A stretch of 64,000 nt of DNA from Lachnospiraceae bacterium XPB1003 (GTDB lineage: Bacteria; Bacillota; Clostridia; Lachnospirales; Lachnospiraceae): positions 1 through 64,000 of the forward strand of contig FMVK01000004.1 of the NCBI GenBank assembly GCA_900102065.1. The letters run 5' to 3'. The notes beneath the pieces were generated by a model that was given only the letters and a program-made list of their open reading frames with translations, did not search any database and was not told where the DNA came from. A program made the position numbers and the translations under genes. Within the stretch, counting starts at the first letter, position 1, and the number at the start of each line of letters is the position of its first letter. Positions 1-9,626 of the stretch are shown here, piece after piece.

Positions 1-429
1 AGAGTAATGATCCTTACGCTGAATGATGACGGAACATTTGTTATGGAAACAGATTATGATCAGACGAAGGATAGTATTGTGAATTGGTATTATACCAATG
101 AGGACGAATTCGTACTAAAGGCTCTTGGCGTAGAAACGATAGAATTGGCTAATGCTTTGGCTAAAACACAAAATTGCACTTACGAGGACTACAAGGAGAG
201 CTTTACAAGTGGATGGAAGAAGGGATTTGATTCATCCTTTGAACAATCAAAGAACAGTAAGCAACAGGAAAAATGGAATGGGGAGGGGACTTACTCTGTA
301 GATGAAGATAAAATCTCACTGGTAATAGATGGTACAGTTAAGTCTGCTGGAATAATACGGGGTGATCAAATTTCATTTACTTTGGCGGATTCCAGCATTA
401 TGTTGTTCACTAAAACAAATGAGAATTAA
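1..429 (+). CDS. C-terminal part of an unknown protein (5' end outside window)
   Basis: The reading frame is open from base 1, and the first ATG at 7 has no upstream context, so this is probably the tail of a longer gene. The visible residues are hydrophilic and beta-rich. Alternating phrases of the type 'DDGTFVM', 'GEGTYSVDEDKISLVIDG' and 'ISFTLADSSIMLF' recall small lipocalin-like domains in clostridial secreted proteins, but this is only a pattern impression. It lies just upstream of a type VII secretion locus, so it could be a secreted or surface protein of that locus. No function is assigned. Confidence 0.5.
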   Translation, partial: RVMILTLNDDGTFVMETDYDQTKDSIVNWYYTNEDEFVLKALGVETIELANALAKTQNCTYEDYKESFTSGWKKGFDSSFEQSKNSKQQEKWNGEGTYSVDEDKISLVIDGTVKSAGIIRGDQISFTLADSSIMLFTKTNEN

Positions 430-477
430 AGTTAGTTTAATAATTAATCAATAGTTGATAGTTGCAATTTCGGTAGG

Positions 478-1167
478 ATGAAAACTAAAAATGTTCTGGA
501 AATATGTTTAATAGTGCTTGCTGTAGCGTTTATCGCCCTATTTGCAGGGGGACTTTTTGTGCTGTGGAAACTAAACTCATACACAGCAGGCAATTGGAAA
601 GTCGAACATGATGTGCGTGACAGTATAGAGTGTGTTTATCCGGAGTTAGATTACTCAATAGTATCCCGGAAAATATACAATACTAAAGTGGAAGGACAGG
701 AAAAGATTGTTTGGGAATTAGAGATCAAATGTAAAGATACTGATAATACATATACTATTTATGATATTAATAATAAAACGGAAGAACGGATGTACTTCCA
801 AGTTGCCGATTATGCTGCCATGCATTTTGATTATATCGAAAAGATCATGGATGACATTGATGAACAGTATGACCTCGGAGATCATAGAGTGGAATATGAA
901 AATGAGATTTATAAGTGGTCAAGATATGAGTTTGAACTAACAGATATAGATAAGGCAGAGGTCGTTGAAGATCAGGTCTCTAAAATATATGATGGAGCAC
1001 TGGCAGCCTCTAAGGGTAGTTGGCCCGTCAATATAATATGTGTGGTAAGTTACGGAGATAAAGAAAAAGGATTTTTCACCAGAGACTTCTATAGTAAAGG
1101 AACTGTCACAATGGATGAAAATGAGCGGAAAGCTTATATAAGAGAAAAATTGGAAGAGCTTAAATAA
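478..1167 (+). CDS. Membrane-anchored unknown protein upstream of the type VII genes
   Basis: The 229 residues begin with one strong hydrophobic segment (about residues 8-30), followed by a hydrophilic, acidic, Tyr-rich domain expected outside the cell. There is no cysteine lipobox, so it looks like a signal-anchor protein. The RBS-like GGTAGG directly abuts the ATG, so the start is not well supported. It lies 37 bases ahead of the EsaB-like gene on the same strand and could be co-transcribed with the secretion genes. I do not recognise the family. Confidence 0.65.
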   Translation: MKTKNVLEICLIVLAVAFIALFAGGLFVLWKLNSYTAGNWKVEHDVRDSIECVYPELDYSIVSRKIYNTKVEGQEKIVWELEIKCKDTDNTYTIYDINNKTEERMYFQVADYAAMHFDYIEKIMDDIDEQYDLGDHRVEYENEIYKWSRYEFELTDIDKAEVVEDQVSKIYDGALAASKGSWPVNIICVVSYGDKEKGFFTRDFYSKGTVTMDENERKAYIREKLEELK

Positions 1168-1204
1168 GTCATTTAGATTTGGGGAGGAACACCGGTTAAT
1201 TTCT

Positions 1205-1474
1205 ATGGATGATAAGATAATCATAATGTTTAAGAATATGAAGACAGGAAGCAGTGTCGATCTGGAGGTGCCTGCAAACCTGTCTGCAAACGAATTTATA
1301 AATGGCCTTAATAAGGGGCTTTCTCTTGGTATCGATATGGAGGATCCAAAAGAGTGCTATATGAAGTCTAAGGATCCGATAGCGCTGATCCGCGGAGAAG
1401 CTACACTTGAGGAGATAGGATTAAGAAACGGTAGTACCGTTTTTTTTGATGATGATAAGCGGGAGGATTTATGA
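1205..1474 (+). CDS. esaB: EsaB/YukD-like ubiquitin-fold protein of type VII secretion
   Basis: This 89-residue protein has the short beta-grasp pattern of YukD/EsaB: an N-terminal strand with 'VDLEVPANLSANEFINGL', then a central segment, then a C-terminal 'LEEIGLRNGSTVFF' strand. In Firmicutes, EsaB/YukD is a small cytosolic component encoded beside EssC. The Shine-Dalgarno sequence GGGGAGGA ends 16 bases before the ATG, which is longer than usual, and no better in-frame start is visible. The stop overlaps the essC start in an ATGA junction, which implies translational coupling. The assignment rests on fold pattern and context. Confidence 0.75.
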   Translation: MDDKIIIMFKNMKTGSSVDLEVPANLSANEFINGLNKGLSLGIDMEDPKECYMKSKDPIALIRGEATLEEIGLRNGSTVFFDDDKREDL

Positions 1475-4400
1475 ATTACAGGATAACGATCTACAACTCC
1501 CGGATTTATAAGGAAGTGATCATAGATTCGGAGAGCTTTAGGGAATTGAGTATAGGAACCGGAGAAGAGTGTCAGGTTGCTCTTGTTCAGGGAGACTATA
1601 AGACAGATTTCAAGCTTCTTGTGAACCGGTCTAAAGATACCTTTAGTATATCCTGTGATAAAGAAGTATATATAAGAGGGAAGGAAGATGCCCATGAGGA
1701 TATTCATGAATTTGAGCCCGGAGACAGTATAGTTGTCAGATATTTGGATTCGGATGAGGATGTTATTTTTATTGACTTCATGATCGATTTTGGAGTTATT
1801 CAGGATAACTACAATCTTTCGATACTTATCCCCGAAGGACGTAACGTATCGGTAGGTGGTGCAAGCGGAAGTGATATTTTCATCAATGACAGCAATTTAT
1901 CCGGGAAGACAGCACTGTTGTCTCGAAGAGATTCGGGATGGCTGCTTGATACGGGGACACTTTCTTTTGGCGTAATGGTGAATGGTTTTCTTCATAAGGA
2001 AGCTGAAGTCGCACTGAAGGACAGTGACTTTATCTGTATAAACGGGTACTTCTTCTATCTTGAGAAAGGTAAGGTCTATACCACAGATTCCGGAAAAGTG
2101 ACGACCACTCTTTCGTCCTCTCTTATAGAACTATCCGAAAATCATCTTAAGTATCCGAAATTCATCAGGAGTGTACGTCAGCAGTATGAGGATCCGGATG
2201 ATAACATTAATGTGCTTCCGCCTCAGACCGCTCCGGCCAAGCCTAAGAAAAATCTGCTCCTTAGCCTTATCCCGTCTTTGACAATGCTTTTTGCCATGAT
2301 CCTCTTGAGAGGAATGATGGGCGGGAGAAGCATGCTCTATGGCCTGTATTTTGCTATTACAATGGGGATCGGAATAGTTACATCTGTTATTACGTATTTC
2401 AGCGGTAAGAAGGAATATCGTAAGCAGATGGTTGAACGTGTTGAGAAGTATAATAAGTATCTTGATGATAAGGAAAATGAGATCATGGAAGCTCGTGATA
2501 ACGAGAAGAATATTTTCCGCAGAAGATACTACTCGGTTGAAGAAGAGATAACATTTATTGAAAGATTTGATTCCAGATTATTTGATAAATCAACTGCCGA
2601 TAAAGACTTTCTCGATGTGTATATCGGACGGGGCAGAGTAGAGTCGGTATGTCCGATAAAATACAATGCGCAGGAATTTGTATCTCTTGATGATCCTATG
2701 ATGGAATATCCGGAGAAAGTTCACGATAAGTACCGCTTTATTGATGATATGCCTGTCGTACTTCATCTGGCAGGAATCAACGCTGCCGGAGTAATAGGTG
2801 TACGCAGTAAGTTGTATCAGATGGCCAAAAACCTGCTGATATCTGTTTGCAGCGGATATTTTTGGAATGATGTTAAAGTATTCATGGTTATGGATGAGAT
2901 TGATGCACCCGACTTTTCATGGATAAGGTGGTTTAGACATCTGACTTCGGAAAACAGCAGGATGAGAAATCTGATCTATGATGATCAGAGCAGAAAGAGC
3001 GGGCTTGGATTTCTCTACGAAGAACTCTCAACCCGTGACAGTATGGATGAAACGACATTAAGAAGCCTGCCTTATTATGTAGTATTTTTATACAGAACAG
3101 ATAAGATCATGAATCATCCTGTGATGAAGTATGTGGCAAAGGCAGAAAAGCTGCATTTCTCATTTATATTCTTCGAAGAATATGAGGAGATGCTTAATAA
3201 AGATTGTGATATTAAGATCTACCTTGAACCTCAGGATAACAGAGGCTATATTCAGAAAGCTAAGGATGGCAGAACTGTTCAGAGCTTTGTATATTCTCAT
3301 GTGGACAGAAAGACAGCAGAGATGTGTGCGCTTCGCCTCGGATGTGTATATGTGGATGAGATAAGTCTGGAGAGTACTCTTACCAAGAACATCACTCTGT
3401 ACAAGCTGCTTGGAATAATGAATGCCTATGATCTCGATCTGGCCTCCAGATGGAAACAGTCGAAGGTTTACGAGAGTATGGCCGCACCAATAGGTGTTAA
3501 GAGTGACGGAAGCATATTGAGTCTCGATCTTCATGAAAGATATCATGGCCCGCATGGTTTGGTTGCGGGAACTACAGGCTCCGGTAAATCGGAACTGCTC
3601 CAGTCCTATGTGCTGTCTATGGCAACTCTTTTTCACCCCTATGAGGTCAGCTTTATAATCATAGACTTCAAGGGCGGCGGAATGGCAAATCAGTTCAGGG
3701 ATCTTCCGCACCTTAATGCTGCTATCACCAATATCGACGGTAAGCAGATAGACAGATCCCTTATATCTATAAAGGCGGAGCTCCTTAGGAGACAGGAGCT
3801 TTTTGCAAAGTATGACGTCAACAGGATCGACGACTATATCAAACTCTTCAGGGAAGGAAAGACGGATATTCCTTTGCCTCATCTTATCCTTATTGTTGAT
3901 GAGTTTGCAGAGCTTAAGAGCGATCAGCCGGAATTCATGAAGGAACTGATCTCCGCTGCGAGAATCGGACGATCCCTCGGCGTACATCTTATACTTGCGA
4001 CTCAAAAACCTGCCGGTGTGGTCAATGATCAGATCTGGAGTAATTCGAGATTTAAGCTTTGCCTTAAGGTGCAGGATCAGAATGACAGTAAGGAGGTACT
4101 GAAGTCTCCGCTTGCTGCCGAGATCAAAGAGCCGGGCCGCGCTTATCTGCAGGTGGGCAATAATGAGATATTCGAATTATTTCAGTCGGCATACAGCGGT
4201 GCACCTACACATGTCGGTGATACAGAGAGTAAGAGAGCTTTCGAGATTGATGCAGTATCATTATCAGGAATGAGAATGCCTGTCTACAAGCAGAAGCCTG
4301 AGAAAGCTGAAGGCGATGAGACAGAGCTTGATGCGATAGTTAATTATATTAATGGATATTGCGAGAAAAAGAATATTAAGAAACTGCCCGGAATCTGTCT

Positions 4401-5262
4401 GCCGCCCCTTGAGGAATTGATCCCTTATCCTGAGCGCATGGAGACGGAAGGGACAGACATCATTGTTCCTATCGGTATATATGATGATCCCTCACATCAG
4501 GAACAGAAGGAATTGTCGGTTAATTTCTCTCAGAATCATGTATTTATACTTGGATCATCACTGAGCGGAAAAACCTATCTGATCCAGAGCATGATCTATG
4601 GCCTGGTATCAAAGTATTCGCCGGAAGATGTGAATATTTACATTATGGATTTTGCATCCATGATACTCAGATCGTTCGAGGGACTGGGACATGTCGGTGC
4701 CGTTGTGACGATAAATGAAGATGATAAATTAAAGAACATGCTTCAGTTCTTCAGCAAGATGATAGAAGAGAGAAGACAGATACTTGCTAAGATCGGATTG
4801 AGTTCTTACAGCGCATATCGTGAAGCAGGTTATAAGGAACTTCCGCAGATAGTTCTTTTCCTTGACAACCTTACGGCATTCAGGACGGCTTTTCAGGAGC
4901 ATGAAGATGAATTCATAAATATATGTCGTGATGGCGTTGCAGTGGGACTCTCCATTGTTGCTACCAATCAGCAGATGGCAGGAACCGGCTATCGTCTGCT
5001 GACAAACTTTGCTGTTCGCATCGCGCTTCACTGTAATGAGAAGACTCAATACTCGGGACTGTTCGATTCACCTTCCTTACAGCCTGATGATCATCCCGGA
5101 AGAGGTATTATCTCGCTGGATAATAATCTCAGAGAATTCCAGTCCTATATTGCTTTTTCTATGGGTAAAGAGGTTGAACGTAATTCTGCCATTAAGGATT
5201 TTATCGAAAAGATCAAGATACAGGGGGAAAAAGATCAGTGCCATCGCATCAGTTCCCGATAA
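1471..5262 (+). CDS. essC: EssC/YukB type VII secretion ATPase, N-terminal and D1-D2 part (frameshifted)
   Basis: EssC is the membrane FtsK/SpoIIIE-type motor of Firmicute type VII secretion, which exports WXG100 and LXG proteins. Visible in order are an N-terminal region with two FHA-like beta domains (about 1-215), a pair of transmembrane helices (about 263-281 and 288-309), a linker, a first ATPase domain with Walker A GTTGSGKS (residues 700-707) and Walker B LIVDEFAEL (about 806-814), and a second with GSSLSGKT (about 1028-1035). This frame stops at 5262 after a non-homologous tail, and the third ATPase-like domain continues in the next frame. Together they would make about 1,510 residues, the normal EssC size. 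The start overlaps the esaB stop. Confidence 0.9.
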   Translation: MNYRITIYNSRIYKEVIIDSESFRELSIGTGEECQVALVQGDYKTDFKLLVNRSKDTFSISCDKEVYIRGKEDAHEDIHEFEPGDSIVVRYLDSDEDVIFIDFMIDFGVIQDNYNLSILIPEGRNVSVGGASGSDIFINDSNLSGKTALLSRRDSGWLLDTGTLSFGVMVNGFLHKEAEVALKDSDFICINGYFFYLEKGKVYTTDSGKVTTTLSSSLIELSENHLKYPKFIRSVRQQYEDPDDNINVLPPQTAPAKPKKNLLLSLIPSLTMLFAMILLRGMMGGRSMLYGLYFAITMGIGIVTSVITYFSGKKEYRKQMVERVEKYNKYLDDKENEIMEARDNEKNIFRRRYYSVEEEITFIERFDSRLFDKSTADKDFLDVYIGRGRVESVCPIKYNAQEFVSLDDPMMEYPEKVHDKYRFIDDMPVVLHLAGINAAGVIGVRSKLYQMAKNLLISVCSGYFWNDVKVFMVMDEIDAPDFSWIRWFRHLTSENSRMRNLIYDDQSRKSGLGFLYEELSTRDSMDETTLRSLPYYVVFLYRTDKIMNHPVMKYVAKAEKLHFSFIFFEEYEEMLNKDCDIKIYLEPQDNRGYIQKAKDGRTVQSFVYSHVDRKTAEMCALRLGCVYVDEISLESTLTKNITLYKLLGIMNAYDLDLASRWKQSKVYESMAAPIGVKSDGSILSLDLHERYHGPHGLVAGTTGSGKSELLQSYVLSMATLFHPYEVSFIIIDFKGGGMANQFRDLPHLNAAITNIDGKQIDRSLISIKAELLRRQELFAKYDVNRIDDYIKLFREGKTDIPLPHLILIVDEFAELKSDQPEFMKELISAARIGRSLGVHLILATQKPAGVVNDQIWSNSRFKLCLKVQDQNDSKEVLKSPLAAEIKEPGRAYLQVGNNEIFELFQSAYSGAPTHVGDTESKRAFEIDAVSLSGMRMPVYKQKPEKAEGDETELDAIVNYINGYCEKKNIKKLPGICLPPLEELIPYPERMETEGTDIIVPIGIYDDPSHQEQKELSVNFSQNHVFILGSSLSGKTYLIQSMIYGLVSKYSPEDVNIYIMDFASMILRSFEGLGHVGAVVTINEDDKLKNMLQFFSKMIEERRQILAKIGLSSYSAYREAGYKELPQIVLFLDNLTAFRTAFQEHEDEFINICRDGVAVGLSIVATNQQMAGTGYRLLTNFAVRIALHCNEKTQYSGLFDSPSLQPDDHPGRGIISLDNNLREFQSYIAFSMGKEVERNSAIKDFIEKIKIQGEKDQCHRISSR

Positions 5263-6007
5263 GATAACAGATGAGTTTATCATGTCTGTATTTGATGAGA
5301 AACCGCTCTATGATAACAGACTTCTTGTGGGTGTGGGCTACAAGGATACAAAACCTGTATTTGTAAATATGGCTGAGAATCCGCTGATGGGAATCTGCGG
5401 AAGTGACGAGATGGGAAGGATCGGTTATATCAGATATCTGATAAACGAGTATGCTGCCAATAGTGATAATTCGCCTGTGCGGCTGTATATTGCCGATGAT
5501 CCGGATGCTGCGCTTCGGTTCTCGGAATCGTTGGATATTACCAAAGAGTATTCATCGAGCGTTAGTGATATAGTCGATATGCTTGAGAAGGTTCATGGTA
5601 TTGCAGAGAGTCGTTATGAGAAGTGGAAGAACGACTCGACAGCATTAGACGACGAGCCGTTGGTGATCTTGCTGCTTAATTCCAAAATGTCAGCAGATGT
5701 TTTGGTATCAACAGATGAGACCGCAACGCAGTTTAGCAGTATAGTCAGAGAATATGCAAAGTGCAGGGTATGTATTCTGATCGCCAATGCCGAAAACAAG
5801 ATGGGTTCTTCCTATGGCTCCGGTCAGATATTATCTGCACTCAGGGATTCCGGTAATCTGCTTATCTTCGAAAATATCGGAGATATCAAGATACTAAATA
5901 TCCCCATGGCTTCAGTTCGAGCCTTCAAGAAGGCAAACGGAGCAGGTGATGCCTTCTATCTCCGCGGAAATGATCTGATCAAATTAAAGACACCTCTGTC
6001 TGAATGA
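5226..6007 (+). pseudogene. essC: EssC C-terminal (D3) part, separated by a +1 frameshift
   Basis: The frame after the G5A5 run at 5223-5232 reads 'ISAIASVPDKITDEFIMSVFDEKPLYDNR' and then a third RecA-like domain with a degenerate nucleotide loop ('GICGSDEMGR'). This matches the D3 domain that ends EssC. Removing one A (or one G) from the run joins the two parts without a gap as 'QGEK-ISAIASVP'. If translated separately it could start at ATG 5282, but no Shine-Dalgarno sequence precedes it. A transcription terminator overlaps its stop. It may be a real lesion, a slippage switch or a sequence error. Confidence 0.8.
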
Positions 6008-6022
6008 CAGGGGTGTTTTTTT
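5991..6022 (+). terminator. Rho-independent terminator after essC
   Basis: CACC(T)CTGTC pairs with GACAGGGGTG across a short GAAT-type loop and is followed by eight T. The essC stop codon lies inside the hairpin. Confidence 0.85.
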
Positions 6023-6178
6023 ATAGCGATCCAAAGTGGTTGAAACGTATGGTTTTACTTGTTTTTCGGTGCATTGATGGTAAAATTATATATATGATTT
6101 TCATAATCATGGCTAATTATTTAGCAGGTCTTTAACGGAGGTTATTTAACTGAAGTTAATCTTGGAGGGAGTCGTTCG

Positions 6179-7357
6179 ATGGTCATTACGGGTTTAACAT
6201 GTTCGGGGTGCGGTGCTGCCCTTGAACCTCAGGGAAATCCCACAAAAATAAAGTGTCCTTATTGTGATACGGTCAATATAATACGCAATTCCGGAAATGG
6301 GCGATCTATATTCGAAGAGCAGAATATTACCGGCGGGACAGAGTTCAAGCTCAATAAACCGAGACTGCACAAGTGTATAGTTGATGTTTTGGGAATGCCT
6401 GAAACTCCGCCACTCGATATATATAAGAATTCGACTGTAAAAAGCGTCAACAGGCGCATGATCCCGGCATACTGGTTTACTAATATTTCAGGTATGGGCA
6501 CAGCCCAGTACGAAAAAGGAATGGATCGCCAGTACAGCGAGATACAGGGCAGCGGTGAGAATATGCATTCTGTTGAGAAGCATCGCACGGAATGGTTTCC
6601 TATGAGTATGTCGGTCAATGATACATGCAGTTTTCTGATGGCAGGAAACCGTAAATTTGAAAAAGTCATCAGTGTCTTGTACGGCATGCACAATAAACCC
6701 GAGATAATCGACATTGCAAGGGCTGAAGTAAATGACGGGGCCACAATGGAAGACTACGATATTCAGGATTCCGATATATTCAACAGACTCGTTAAACCTG
6801 CAATGGATGAACATTTAAAGCAAAAAGCCGTACAGTCACTTGGGCAGAATGACGTCAGGAATCTCAGTATGACCGGCACCATGGTCATGAACGGAGATGT
6901 GAAAAAGATCCTGCTTGCGATCTATGAGATCGTTATCGAGTATGGTGGAAAGGATTACATTTTCTATCTGTCGAATGACGGAAACAGATATTCTGTGGAA
7001 GCTCTTCCCGTGGATCAGCAGAGGCTTGCGCAGGTTAATGCACTTAAGAAGCGCATAAATGATATCAAGGCCGGCAATTCGAATAGTCTGATGACATTGG
7101 GAATAATACTTGCCATTACCGGTATCATAACTCTTGCCATAGGAGTAGGCATTATCGCACTCATCGGAGGCGGTGTGTGCATTTATCTGGGATACAATAA
7201 CGGTAAACAATCTGAGGCCGAATTGAATTCGGTTCAGACTCAGCTGAATAATCTTATCGCCGAGAAGGATGCCGCAAGACGTTCGTTTATAAACGATAAA
7301 GTGGCTCTTCAGGGGGTGCTGAGTGATGTCAGCGGAGATGCATCGGCATTTGAATGA
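6179..7357 (+). CDS. Zinc-ribbon protein with C-terminal membrane hairpin
   Basis: The 392 residues begin with a zinc-ribbon (Cys8-x2-Cys11 and Cys26-x2-Cys29, 'TCSGCGAAL' and 'CPYCDTVN'), as in TFIIB-like or rubredoxin-type knuckles. A long soluble middle domain follows, then two adjacent hydrophobic helices (about 303-340) and a C-terminal coiled coil. A strong GGAGGGA lies 8 bases before the ATG. It follows the essC terminator, so it has its own promoter; an extended -10 TGGTAAAAT at 6078-6086 is a candidate. Zinc-ribbon/membrane proteins of this sort occur beside type VII loci, but no role is known to me. Confidence 0.75.
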   Translation: MVITGLTCSGCGAALEPQGNPTKIKCPYCDTVNIIRNSGNGRSIFEEQNITGGTEFKLNKPRLHKCIVDVLGMPETPPLDIYKNSTVKSVNRRMIPAYWFTNISGMGTAQYEKGMDRQYSEIQGSGENMHSVEKHRTEWFPMSMSVNDTCSFLMAGNRKFEKVISVLYGMHNKPEIIDIARAEVNDGATMEDYDIQDSDIFNRLVKPAMDEHLKQKAVQSLGQNDVRNLSMTGTMVMNGDVKKILLAIYEIVIEYGGKDYIFYLSNDGNRYSVEALPVDQQRLAQVNALKKRINDIKAGNSNSLMTLGIILAITGIITLAIGVGIIALIGGGVCIYLGYNNGKQSEAELNSVQTQLNNLIAEKDAARRSFINDKVALQGVLSDVSGDASAFE

Positions 7358-7400
7358 AGTATTAAATGAGGGTTAATTAATAATAGGGAGGTTACGCATT

Positions 7401-9416
7401 ATGGGGTCTAAAAGAAAGTCACTGAAAAAACTTCTTCTCAGCAGGATCATGATCTCTGTTTTTATCATCATCGTGATAATCACAGAGTTCAACATGAGCA
7501 GACAATCCACTGAGGTTCAAAATCTCACCAGGGATGTGCTGGCCAGAGAGTCTGTTACTTATTCCAGTGAGATCTATAACTGGTGGAATACTATTGAGAC
7601 GAGAGTAATGCAGACGGCGGATGTCTGGAAGAATTCGCCGTATATGACCAATACTGAAGCACATGAACTCCTTTTATCCCTGACTGCTGCCGATCCCGAT
7701 TCACAGGATATCTATGTAGCTAACGGCAAGGATAACAGCTTCCTCGACGGTTCCGGATGGGTCCCTGATGACACTTTTGTTTTCACCGACAGAGCCTGGT
7801 ATCAGGGGGCAATCAAAGCCGGTGGCGCTATCTATACATCCGATCCTTACGTGGATGCATCTACGGGAAAAACATGTCTTGCATGTTCCATACTTTTATC
7901 TGAGGACAAGGTTCTCAGCAGTGATATCACATTTGATCAGATGGCAGACAGGATGAAGGCTTTTCAGTCCAGTTCTCCGGATGTATCGATATATATTATC
8001 AATAAGGATTCGGGCGATATCCTTTTAAGTACCAATGAAGATGTTGTCGGTACAAGTATTTCCGATTCACAGGATGATGTGATCAAAGGTCTTTCAACTG
8101 TTTTCTCGGATCTTGATCTTGGCAATTCCTTTACCGATAACAAGGTCAAAGATGCCAAGACGGGAAAAGGTAAGATGCTCTATGCTGCTACCGCTGTTGA
8201 AGGAACTTCATGGGTGGTTGTAAGCGCAACTCCCAACAGCTTTGTTATGGGTAAGCTTATCCCTTCACTCAATATGAGTCTTGTGATAACACTTATCTGT
8301 CTGGCTGTTCTTGCTGCATTCCTTTATTTCGTCATCAGCAAATATCTTAATCCCGTATCCACAGTTACGGGTAAGATAGGAGATCTCACAAGCGGAGATT
8401 TCACTACAGATATAGTACCCGAGGGCAATAATGAGATCACGACTTTAAGTGAGCAGCTCAATGATTATATTGAAAGAATGAAGGACATGCTCACTCATCT
8501 GACAGATATAACCGGAGATATGAAGGACAGTGCGGGACAGTGTGCGGAGATATCCGGAGGACTCAGCAGATCTAATACATCACAGGGAGAGTCCATAGAA
8601 AGTCTTAATGAGTACCTGAGCGGTCTTAATCAGTCTATAGAGGATGTGGCAGCTGCAGCCACAGAGCTTGCAACCGTATCCAGCCAGCTTGCGTCAAATT
8701 CCGACGAAGTCAGGCTCATGTGCGAGGAGACAGTTAAGGCTTCCGAGAGCGGTAGAAATGAAATGAAGGATATGACTCAGTCCGTAACGATATTAAATGA
8801 TACCATCGGTGAGCTCACTGCCATAATCCGGATGACAGCAGATACTGTGGATGAGATAAAGGGTATCACGCTTACGATTGGCGACATATCGTCTCAGACC
8901 AATCTGTTATCCCTTAATGCTTCCATAGAGGCTGCAAGAGCAGGTGAAGCAGGCAGAGGTTTTGCTGTTGTTGCGGGAGAAGTAGGAGCACTTGCCAACC
9001 AGTCTTCCGATGCTGCGGCCCATATCGATCAGCTGGTTGAGACCATAACAGACAATATTGCCAATATCAGCAGGAAAGCAGACGATTGTATCAAGGATAT
9101 GGATAAGTGTCTTGCGGGTGTGAGTCGTTCTAATGAATCCTTTGATTTTATCTATTCCGATATTACCAAAGCTACCAATGCCATTACGGATATAGCTGAC
9201 GGAATAGGAAGGATCAATGATGTAGCTTCCAACAATGCTGCCGCAACCGAAGAGCAGGCTGCAACAGTTAATCAGATCCTCGAACTGTCAGGTACAATTG
9301 TCAGAGACAGTGAGAAGATATCCGAAGATACGGGAAGCCTGGCAAGCGTTTCTGAAAAGCTCAACGGTTATTCGGCAACTATCAGTGATGATCTGAAGAA
9401 TTTCAAATTAAACTGA
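7401..9416 (+). CDS. Methyl-accepting chemotaxis protein (dCache-HAMP-MCP)
   Basis: The 671 residues have the standard transmembrane chemoreceptor order: TM1 (about 10-31), an extracellular double-Cache-like sensor (about 36-280), TM2 (about 288-312), HAMP (about 312-365) and the cytoplasmic signalling coiled coil. The hairpin tip is at about 495-535 with '[23 protein letters not shown]', the CheA/CheW-binding signature. Sensor phrases '[15 protein letters not shown]' and '[23 protein letters not shown]' fit ligand-binding Cache domains for small molecules; the ligand is not predictable. GGGAGG precedes the ATG. It follows the zinc-ribbon gene by 43 bases and may share its transcript. Confidence 0.95.
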   Translation: MGSKRKSLKKLLLSRIMISVFIIIVIITEFNMSRQSTEVQNLTRDVLARESVTYSSEIYNWWNTIETRVMQTADVWKNSPYMTNTEAHELLLSLTAADPDSQDIYVANGKDNSFLDGSGWVPDDTFVFTDRAWYQGAIKAGGAIYTSDPYVDASTGKTCLACSILLSEDKVLSSDITFDQMADRMKAFQSSSPDVSIYIINKDSGDILLSTNEDVVGTSISDSQDDVIKGLSTVFSDLDLGNSFTDNKVKDAKTGKGKMLYAATAVEGTSWVVVSATPNSFVMGKLIPSLNMSLVITLICLAVLAAFLYFVISKYLNPVSTVTGKIGDLTSGDFTTDIVPEGNNEITTLSEQLNDYIERMKDMLTHLTDITGDMKDSAGQCAEISGGLSRSNTSQGESIESLNEYLSGLNQSIEDVAAAATELATVSSQLASNSDEVRLMCEETVKASESGRNEMKDMTQSVTILNDTIGELTAIIRMTADTVDEIKGITLTIGDISSQTNLLSLNASIEAARAGEAGRGFAVVAGEVGALANQSSDAAAHIDQLVETITDNIANISRKADDCIKDMDKCLAGVSRSNESFDFIYSDITKATNAITDIADGIGRINDVASNNAAATEEQAATVNQILELSGTIVRDSEKISEDTGSLASVSEKLNGYSATISDDLKNFKLN

Positions 9417-9445
9417 TTAAGTACTCGGTCTGAATAATAAATCCC

Positions 9446-9488
9446 AAATATCTTCCTTATCGGGGTGTCGGTAAGGAAGGTATTTTTT
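9446..9488 (+). terminator. Terminator after the chemoreceptor gene
   Basis: The arms around ATCTTCCTTA and TAAGGAAGGT form a stem with a G-rich loop, followed by TATTTTTT. Confidence 0.8.
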
Positions 9489-9510
9489 GTATACAGTTCG
9501 GTTCTAAATA

Positions 9511-9537
9511 TTAGCACTCACCTCTTGACAGTGCTAA
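9511..9537 (+). promoter_or_regulatory. CIRCE operator of clpB (HrcA site)
   Basis: TTAGCACTC, nine bases, then CAGTGCTAA: one mismatch (C for G) from the consensus TTAGCACTC-N9-GAGTGCTAA bound by the HrcA repressor. The -35 hexamer TTGACA (9525-9530) lies inside it, and a -10-like TAAAGT follows 17 bases later (9548-9553). HrcA bound here would therefore block polymerase directly. Confidence 0.9.
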
Positions 9538-9626
9538 CAATTCGTACTAAAGTGTGATATAGAGATTAGAACATCAGTAGTCCTTTAACATTGCGGCAGC
9601 TGCATTAATGCTGCAGGGGAGGCGTT

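Noticed and set aside
3160-4005. 281-aa minus-strand ORF opposite essC
   Set aside because: It covers the conserved FtsK domain on the other strand and has no start context.
5223-5262. Programmed ribosomal frameshift in essC
   Set aside because: The required shift is +1, with no slippery heptamer, rare codon or stimulatory hairpin that I can see, and EssC is not known to use frameshifting. A mutation or sequence error is simpler.
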